Positions 59,114 through 64,000 of a stretch of DNA of 64,000 nucleotides are shown here, one piece after another (within the stretch, counting starts at the first letter, position 1; each line of letters starts with the position of its first letter). Source of the DNA: Peptoanaerobacter stomatis (lineage in GTDB: Bacteria > Bacillota > Clostridia > Peptostreptococcales > Filifactoraceae); NCBI RefSeq assembly GCF_000238095.2, contig NZ_JH815225.1, positions 1,465,160-1,529,159 of the forward strand, in the 5' to 3' direction. The notes under the pieces were generated by a model. It was given only the letters and a program-made list of their open reading frames with translations. It searched no databases and had not been told where the DNA came from. Made by a program: the position numbers and the translations under genes.

Positions 59114-60667
59114 TTGAGCATTTTAAATGTAGAACATCTTAGTCATGGATTTGGCGACAGAGCCATTTTTGACGATGTTTCATTCAGATTGTTAAAAGGC
59201 GAACACATAGGACTTATCGGGGCAAATGGCGAAGGAAAGTCCACATTTATGAATATAATAACAGGCAAATTGGAGCCTGACGCAGGAAAAGTGGAATGGT
59301 CAAAAAGGGTAAGAGTAGGATATTTAGACCAGCACAGCGTTTTAGAACCTACAGACACGATTAGAGATGCCCTAAAAAAAGCATTTTCATACTTATTCGA
59401 TTTGGAGCAAGAGATGAACGAATACTATATGAAAATGGGAGATGCAAGCGAAGATGAAGTAACTGCTATGCTTGAAGAAGTAGGCACAATACAAGATATA
59501 CTCGAGCACAACGATTTTTATATAATAGACAGCAAAGTTGAAGAAGCTGCAAGAGGACTTGGTTTGGCTGATATAGGTCTCGACAGAAAAGTAGATGAAT
59601 TAAGCGGAGGGCAAAGAACAAAAGTTCTGCTCACAAAACTTCTTTTAGAAAAACCGGACATCCTGCTTTTAGACGAGCCTACAAACTATCTTGACGCTGA
59701 GCATATAGCATGGCTTAAAAGATATCTGACTGAATATGAAAATGCGTTTATACTCATTTCACATGACATCCCGTTTTTAACTGAAGTAATAAATCTGATA
59801 TATAATATGGAAAACTTAAAATTGGACAGATATTCTTGTAGTTATGATGAATTTTTAAAAATAAGAGAGGCAAGAAAACAACAAATAGAAGCCGCTTATA
59901 AAAGACAACAACAGGAAATTGCCGATTTAAAAGATTTTGTCGCAAGAAATAAGGCAAGAATTTCCACGAGAAATATGGCTATGTCAAGGCAAAAAAAATT
60001 GGATAAAATGGAAATCATAGAGCTTGAACAAGAAAAGCCGAAACCGGAATTTAACTTCAAAACTGCAAGAACATCCGGCAGGATGATTTTTGAAACAAAT
60101 AATCTTGTAATAGGCTATACCTCCCCACTTTCAAAGCCGATAGAATTCAGATTGGAAAGAAATCAAAAAATAGCCATAACCGGTGCAAACGGACTTGGAA
60201 AAACCACTCTAATAAAAAGCTTGCTCGGAATTATAAAACCTATAAGCGGTTTTGTGACTAAAGGCGAATTTTTAGAAGTAGGATATTTTGAACAGGAAAT
60301 AAAAGATGCCAATCACAACACTTGCATAGAAGAAGTATGGCAAGATTTTCCATCACTTGACCAAAGAGATATAAGAGCTATGCTCGCAAAATGCGGTCTT
60401 ACAACAAAACATATAGAAAGTAAAGTCATGGTGTTAAGCGGTGGAGAGCAAGCAAAAGTAAGATTGTGCAAACTTATGAACAAACCTACAAATGTACTGA
60501 TACTCGATGAGCCTACAAACCACTTGGATATATATGCCAAAGATGAATTAAAGCGTGCATTAAAAGAATACAAAGGCACTGTACTTCTTATATGCCATGA
60601 GCCTGAATTTTATGAAGATTTCGTGGACCATATTATAGATTGCAAGCAGTGGTCTAATAAAATATAA
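59114..60667 (+). CDS. ABC-F family ATPase (YkpA/YbiT-like)
   Basis: A 517-residue cytosolic twin-ATPase without membrane domain. First cassette: GANGEGKST, LSGGQRTKV, LLLDEPTNYLD. Second: GANGLGKTT, LSGGEQAKV, LILDEPTNHLD. The linker (about 240-310) is the helical hairpin that reaches toward the ribosomal P/E site in ABC-F factors. Length and linker fit YkpA/YbiT-type translation factors rather than antibiotic-resistance forms, but this is by eye. TTG start with AAGGAGAG upstream. Confidence 0.93.
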   Translation: MSILNVEHLSHGFGDRAIFDDVSFRLLKGEHIGLIGANGEGKSTFMNIITGKLEPDAGKVEWSKRVRVGYLDQHSVLEPTDTIRDALKKAFSYLFDLEQEMNEYYMKMGDASEDEVTAMLEEVGTIQDILEHNDFYIIDSKVEEAARGLGLADIGLDRKVDELSGGQRTKVLLTKLLLEKPDILLLDEPTNYLDAEHIAWLKRYLTEYENAFILISHDIPFLTEVINLIYNMENLKLDRYSCSYDEFLKIREARKQQIEAAYKRQQQEIADLKDFVARNKARISTRNMAMSRQKKLDKMEIIELEQEKPKPEFNFKTARTSGRMIFETNNLVIGYTSPLSKPIEFRLERNQKIAITGANGLGKTTLIKSLLGIIKPISGFVTKGEFLEVGYFEQEIKDANHNTCIEEVWQDFPSLDQRDIRAMLAKCGLTTKHIESKVMVLSGGEQAKVRLCKLMNKPTNVLILDEPTNHLDIYAKDELKRALKEYKGTVLLICHEPEFYEDFVDHIIDCKQWSNKI

Positions 60668-60670
60668 TGC

Positions 60671-60709
60671 AAAAACCGTTAAACCCATAATGTGAGTTTA
60701 ACGGTTTTT
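60671..60709. terminator. Bidirectional terminator after the ABC-F gene
   Basis: Perfect 14-bp arms aaaaaccgttaaac and gtttaacggttttt (60671-60684, 60696-60709), 11-nt loop. It also lies just after the stop of the leftward 60716 gene. Confidence 0.9.
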
Positions 60710-60715
60710 TATTTT

Positions 60716-60964
60716 TCAATAAACTTGAAGTTTTAAACTTACACTGATTCTTGCACTTGTAAATGCCTGTCCCAAGCTGTTTTTATAATTAGCTTCTAAA
60801 AGCACTTCTTTGCCGTTTAATAGCGGATAATCCTGTCTTTTAGGCTTACCTATAGCCTGTTTACTGTCTAAAGCTTTTATATAAATTGATATATCATCAT
60901 TTTGTATATTTTTTTCTTCAATTAAATTCTCAAAATACTGTCTCAATTTTTCATATATATTCAT
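60716..60964 (-). CDS. Uncharacterised small conserved-looking protein
   Basis: An 82-residue protein with a helical start (MNIYEKLRQYFENLIEEKNI) and a striking segment KPKRQDYPLLNGKEVLLEAN followed by YKNSLGQAFTSA. The second half looks like the core of a larger conserved family that I cannot name; the protein ends soon after, so it may be truncated. AAGAAGAG before the ATG. Confidence 0.55.
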   Translation of the reverse strand: MNIYEKLRQYFENLIEEKNIQNDDISIYIKALDSKQAIGKPKRQDYPLLNGKEVLLEANYKNSLGQAFTSARISVSLKLQVY

Positions 60965-61097
60965 TTAAAATCTCTTCTTTTTTCATAACTTTGGCGTAAA
61001 CCTCTCGTATCAAAAAAAGTTTTCTATTAAAATTAACCTGTTATTTTTCATCATTTAAAAATATCATTTTATTTCAATATACTTGTAAATTTCTTCC

Positions 61098-61562
61098 TCA
61101 AAATTCTTCAATAATTCCTCGATAGCCGTTCGCTTTCTCTATCAAGCTTCCCTTTACACCCATTGTAAAAGCAATATCACTGCTACGAATAGCTAAGAGT
61201 TTATCCCCGACTTTTATTTCTAACATCTTCATCAAATCATCTGAAAGATATACTGCACTTTTATTTAGTGCAAGCCAACCGTATTTTCTTCCTTTGTAAG
61301 TAATCAACTCTCCCTCTCTCAAACTTCTGTCTGCTAAACTTGGATTTTCTTCCAAAACATTTTTGAGTTTTGAATGGGAAAGTAAGGGTTCTGTCATTAC
61401 ACAAAATCCTCCTGTTCGCTTACTTCCTGAAACAATATAAATGTGATTTTCTTCTTTTAGCTTATATTCATCTACCGCCATTCTCGGAAAGATCAGTTCT
61501 CCATTTACTCTTATCCTCGACCAACCAAAAATATATTTTCCGCCTTTAGTCATCTGTGGCAT
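61098..61562 (-). CDS. Uncharacterised protein of the PadR-HEAT operon
   Basis: A 154-residue, beta-rich soluble protein: YIFGWSRIRVNGELIFPRMA, YIVSGSKRTGGFCVMTEPLL, LITYKGRKYGWLALNKSAVY and LEIKVGDKLLAIRSSDIAFT. The end (LEIKVGDKLLAIRSSD) has the flavour of an AbrB-like beta hairpin. ATG 61562 is chosen: AAAGGAG lies 10 nt before it, and an earlier GTG is too close. It overlaps the HEAT gene by 17 nt. No family recognised. Confidence 0.65.
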   Translation of the reverse strand: MPQMTKGGKYIFGWSRIRVNGELIFPRMAVDEYKLKEENHIYIVSGSKRTGGFCVMTEPLLSHSKLKNVLEENPSLADRSLREGELITYKGRKYGWLALNKSAVYLSDDLMKMLEIKVGDKLLAIRSSDIAFTMGVKGSLIEKANGYRGIIEEF

Positions 61563-62199
61563 TGTCTTCACTCTCCTTTAATGCTCTTTTGGTAATCCGT
61601 ATTGCACCGGCACTATGAATACGAACAACAGGGTGTGTGTCATTATCTGCAAACCATTGTAATTTTTCTAAATAAGGTTTTATATACTGCGGTTTTCTCT
61701 TTCCCATTACTCGAAACATTTCCGGTGCTTCTATCCGCACTCGCACGCATTTATCTTGTATCATTTTATAAAACAGATCCATTCTTTCGCAAAATAATTC
61801 AGGAGCGTTGGTTGCAATATTTTCACAAGCCCAAACAAAAGCAAGCCTAACATCGTCTGCTTGATCTTTTCTCATTTTCATTATTTTATCTAAATAAGGG
61901 ATAATCAAGTTTTTATCTGCTCTGCCTATTCTTCCTAAAGCATTAACCGCACGCTCCCTGATTTTTGGATGCTCGTCCTCTAAACAAAAGGCAATATCTA
62001 TAATATATGCTTCTACTTGCTTCGAATAATTTAATCCCATTTCTCCAAGAAGCCACAAGATTTTTGCTTTTACAATAACAGAATGATTTTCATTTAGTTT
62101 ATTTGCAACATCATCAATCACTTCTCCCCAGTTTTCTTTGGTTTTTGTTATTTCTCTTAATTCCTTCAGGATTTCTTTATCCTCATTTTTATTTGCCAT
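61546..62199 (-). CDS. HEAT-repeat protein
   Basis: A 217-residue helical-repeat protein with five or so HEAT-like units, e.g. VKAKILWLLGEMGLNYSKQV, HPKIRERAVNALGRIGRADK, VRLAFVWACENIATNAPELF and HPVVRIHSAGAIRITKRALK. Such solenoids bind proteins or DNA (some are DNA glycosylases of the AlkD type, but no AlkD catalytic residues are evident). It is 3 bp after the padR gene and overlaps the next. Confidence 0.82.
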   Translation of the reverse strand: MANKNEDKEILKELREITKTKENWGEVIDDVANKLNENHSVIVKAKILWLLGEMGLNYSKQVEAYIIDIAFCLEDEHPKIRERAVNALGRIGRADKNLIIPYLDKIMKMRKDQADDVRLAFVWACENIATNAPELFCERMDLFYKMIQDKCVRVRIEAPEMFRVMGKRKPQYIKPYLEKLQWFADNDTHPVVRIHSAGAIRITKRALKESEDNATDD

Positions 62200-62202
62200 T
62201 TT

Positions 62203-62727
62203 TTATTCCTCTAAATACAATTCTCTAAAGTTCTCAATCCACTTATTCAATGCTTCTGATAATAATACTTGTTGTTTTAGAATAGTCTTGCCCGTAAATG
62301 GAATATCTGTCCTCTCTTCCTCCAACCCTGATACCGCTTTTTGAAATTCCCTGATTTGACACTCGATATTTTCTGTCAGTTCCTTTCGTTCAAACGGAGA
62401 TACCATTTCCAAATTGATGATGACAGCATTAAAATCCAAAAATATATTTATCATTTGAGCAGAAATTTTTTTCATCAGCTCAAGAAAATATTTATTTCCT
62501 TTCTCTGTGATATGATAGATCGACTTTTCAGGCATATTCCCCTCTTTTGACACATTTCCCTTGATATATCCTTTTTCCTCCAACTGAACAACTTTCTTAT
62601 AAATGGATGGGGTACTTACTTTGATCCATTTAGAAATATTTCGATACTCAACATTTTTTTGTAAATCATAAGCACTTTGTTCTTTTTCTTTAATCATTCC
62701 TAAAACAATCAAATCTATTGCTGACAT
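62203..62727 (-). CDS. PadR-family transcriptional regulator
   Basis: A 174-residue PadR regulator. The N-terminal winged helix: IDLIVLGMIKEKEQSAYDLQ, KWIKVSTPSIYKKVVQLEEK and GYIKGNVSKEGNMPEKSIYH. The C-terminal part (LMKKISAQMINIFLDFNAVI and on) is the helical dimer domain. It likely controls its own operon through the inverted repeat just upstream. GGAGGAG lies before the ATG. Confidence 0.92.
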   Translation of the reverse strand: MSAIDLIVLGMIKEKEQSAYDLQKNVEYRNISKWIKVSTPSIYKKVVQLEEKGYIKGNVSKEGNMPEKSIYHITEKGNKYFLELMKKISAQMINIFLDFNAVIINLEMVSPFERKELTENIECQIREFQKAVSGLEEERTDIPFTGKTILKQQVLLSEALNKWIENFRELYLEE

Positions 62728-62746
62728 ATTTTCTCCTCCAAAAAAA

Positions 62747-62784
62747 GACCACTATAAATTATATCACTATATTTTATAGTAGTC
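62747..62784. promoter_or_regulatory. Operator of the PadR operon
   Basis: gaccactataaa (62747-62758) and tttatagtagtc (62773-62784) form an 11-of-12-bp inverted repeat with a 14-nt spacer, 20 bp upstream of the padR start. Likely PadR binding site. Confidence 0.6.
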
Positions 62785-62837
62785 AATGAGAGGAAACATC
62801 TATGCAGGACAATTTTTTGCTATCCTCTTATATTCAT

Positions 62838-63248
62838 TTAGTGGTATTCCGCTTTTTTCAGCGTTTTAAGTTTCTCCTGTTTGAGTTGCTCCCTCTTCTC
62901 CTTATATCTTTCCTCATATTCTTTTTGCTTGCCGTTTGCTTTACGCTTGAGGTAGTTTTGATGAAGCCTGTCTTTTCTTTCTCGTTCTTTTTCTTCCTCC
63001 TCTGTTAATTTCTGCTTTTCTTCTTCATATAATTCTTCTTTTGGCGGTTCATAGTTGCCGATAAAGTTGAAGTAGATTTCTACTTTCTGATTGGCGGTTT
63101 GACTGCCTTTTCGATCTAGTTCGTGTACTAAGATTTTTTCTACAAACCCATTGATGGTCGGTCTCAGTTCGTCAAAGTTATCATACTTCCGCTTTTCCTC
63201 TGCGAATGGATGTACAAAGTACCTCAAAAGGCACTTTAGTATAGACAC
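62838..63248 (-). pseudogene. 3' fragment of a DUF4368 serine recombinase
   Basis: 136 codons matching the C-terminal DUF4368 end of transposon recombinases: ELRPTINGFVEKILVHELDR, KGSQTANQKVEIYFNFIGNY EPP, then a Glu/Lys/Arg-rich helix. The resolvase and recombinase domains are missing upstream, so it is a remnant of a mobile element next to the PadR operon. Confidence 0.75.
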
Positions 63249-63693
63249 TGTAATTATTATATAAAATAAACAAAGAATGGAAAATTAACTCATCTGTTCA
63301 AATCGTTATTTTAATGGTATTATATTATTTAATACAAAACCAAATTAAATATAAGAAAATAGAAAAAGTTTTAATGAAATAAAAATTAAGCTTACCATAA
63401 TATATTTTTCTATAATTTTAATATGAATATCATTATAAAAATATATAAGTTAAGGCTATGAAATATGTTAAGCTTGTAGCTTATATAATCAAGCACTTTT
63501 TAGGTGTTTGCTTTAAATTTTTTCTCTAATATTTTCTTTACTTACATATATAAAGGTTTAATCAGTTATATATTTATTTTACGATTTCACTACTTCTTGG
63601 AATACAACATTTATTATAGCGTTATCAACTTATGTATTTATTTTATGGTTTTCACTGTAATTTTATAAAATAATTAAATTTTTAGGAGATACT
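63249..63693. other. AT-rich noncoding stretch
   Basis: 445 bp without a gene, with an imperfect direct repeat of about 25 bp (63566-63590 and 63630-63655, sharing tatttatttta and ttcac) upstream of the reductase gene. Perhaps a regulator site; otherwise nothing recognised. Confidence 0.4.
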
Positions 63694-64000
63694 ATGGCAA
63701 AATCAGTATTAATTACAGGCGGCTCTCGAGGTATAGGCTACGAAACCGCACTGCTATTCGCACAAAACGGCTATGATGTCGGTTTCACATACTTAAAAAG
63801 CGATGACGGTGCAAACAAGCTTAAAAATAAAATAGAAAATATGGGACAACAATGCTTTCCATACAAATCGGACGTATCCGACTTCAATAAAATGCAAAAA
63901 GTATTTGAAGACTTTATAAGATGTAACAAACATATAGACGCTTTAATATGCAATGCCGCGGTATCTCCTTACGGTACGATAACTGATATGAGTTTTGACG
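63694..64000 (+). CDS. Short-chain dehydrogenase/reductase, FabG-like (5' part)
   Basis: The gene runs off the right edge. Its first 102 residues contain the NAD(P)-binding motif VLITGGSRGIGYETALLFAQ, KSDVSDFNKM and the ALICNAAVSPYG segment (NAG-type motif), typical of 3-oxoacyl-ACP reductases and related SDR enzymes. The catalytic Ser-Tyr-Lys lies beyond the window. TAGGAGAT before the ATG. Confidence 0.88.
   Translation, partial: MAKSVLITGGSRGIGYETALLFAQNGYDVGFTYLKSDDGANKLKNKIENMGQQCFPYKSDVSDFNKMQKVFEDFIRCNKHIDALICNAAVSPYGTITDMSFD

Overview
This window looks like a chromosome segment of a low-GC Bacillota (Clostridia or Tissierellia type). The evidence is the strong AT bias, consensus sigma-A promoters, AGGAGG-type ribosome binding sites, a WalK-YycH-YycI cluster, a membrane pyrophosphatase with the K+-dependent signature, a CRISPR repeat ending in ATGTAAAT as in Clostridioides repeats, and a prophage whose tail genes run in PBSX order. 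The species cannot be named from the sequence.

Layout. (1) 1-10154: the trailer end of a CRISPR array (leader beyond the left edge) followed by a co-directional type III-B operon: cmr1, cas10 (no HD domain, GGDD intact), cmr3, cmr4, cmr5, cmr6, then a CorA-like membrane effector gene. Two extra RAMP genes follow that look like a 5'-truncated csm4 and a csm5, so the locus is a III-B/III-A chimera or an undescribed variant. No cas1, cas2, cas6 or second-messenger-degrading enzyme is visible. (2) 10457-42579: a roughly 32 kb prophage inserted at the 3' end of tRNA-Arg(CCT), bounded by a 15-bp direct repeat. It encodes a large serine integrase, a DUF4160/DUF2442-AbrB pair, lysis genes, a contractile tail module read right to left in PBSX order, an HK97-type head module with ClpP-like protease, terminase, a late-gene regulator, ParB/ParA, RecU, an HUH replication initiator and many small early genes. 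On the other strand lie a repressor and a DnaQ-like exonuclease with BRCT domain; a HigB-HigA(ImmA/IrrE) module sits at the right end. (3) 42580-44711: decayed copies of the tRNA-Arg 3' half, an orphan gene and a LysR regulator. (4) 44785-60667: housekeeping genes: serS, hppA, secG, IS630-like and IS200 remnants, yycI, yycH, a secreted protein, walK (without walR), a diguanylate cyclase, an SseB-family gene, rsmG, a GNAT acetyltransferase and an ABC-F ATPase. (5) 60716-63248: an accessory patch with a small unknown gene, a PadR-HEAT-unknown operon behind an inverted-repeat operator, and the 3' end of a DUF4368 recombinase. (6) 63694-64000: the start of a FabG-like reductase gene.

How it works together. 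The CRISPR operon should assemble an RNA-guided Cmr complex whose Cas10 palm makes a nucleotide messenger that opens the CorA-like membrane protein. The prophage appears able to integrate, and also has the parts of an autonomous replicon (HUH Rep plus ParAB). The integrase gene crosses its own attachment core, so its C-terminus is predicted to change on integration. Observations most worth testing: the CorA/III-B locus with its extra RAMP pair, the integrase C-terminal switch, a Ser-rich leader peptide or looped-out ribosome binding site before serS, a -1 frameshift site in the tail chaperone gene, and an AUA start for the small terminase.
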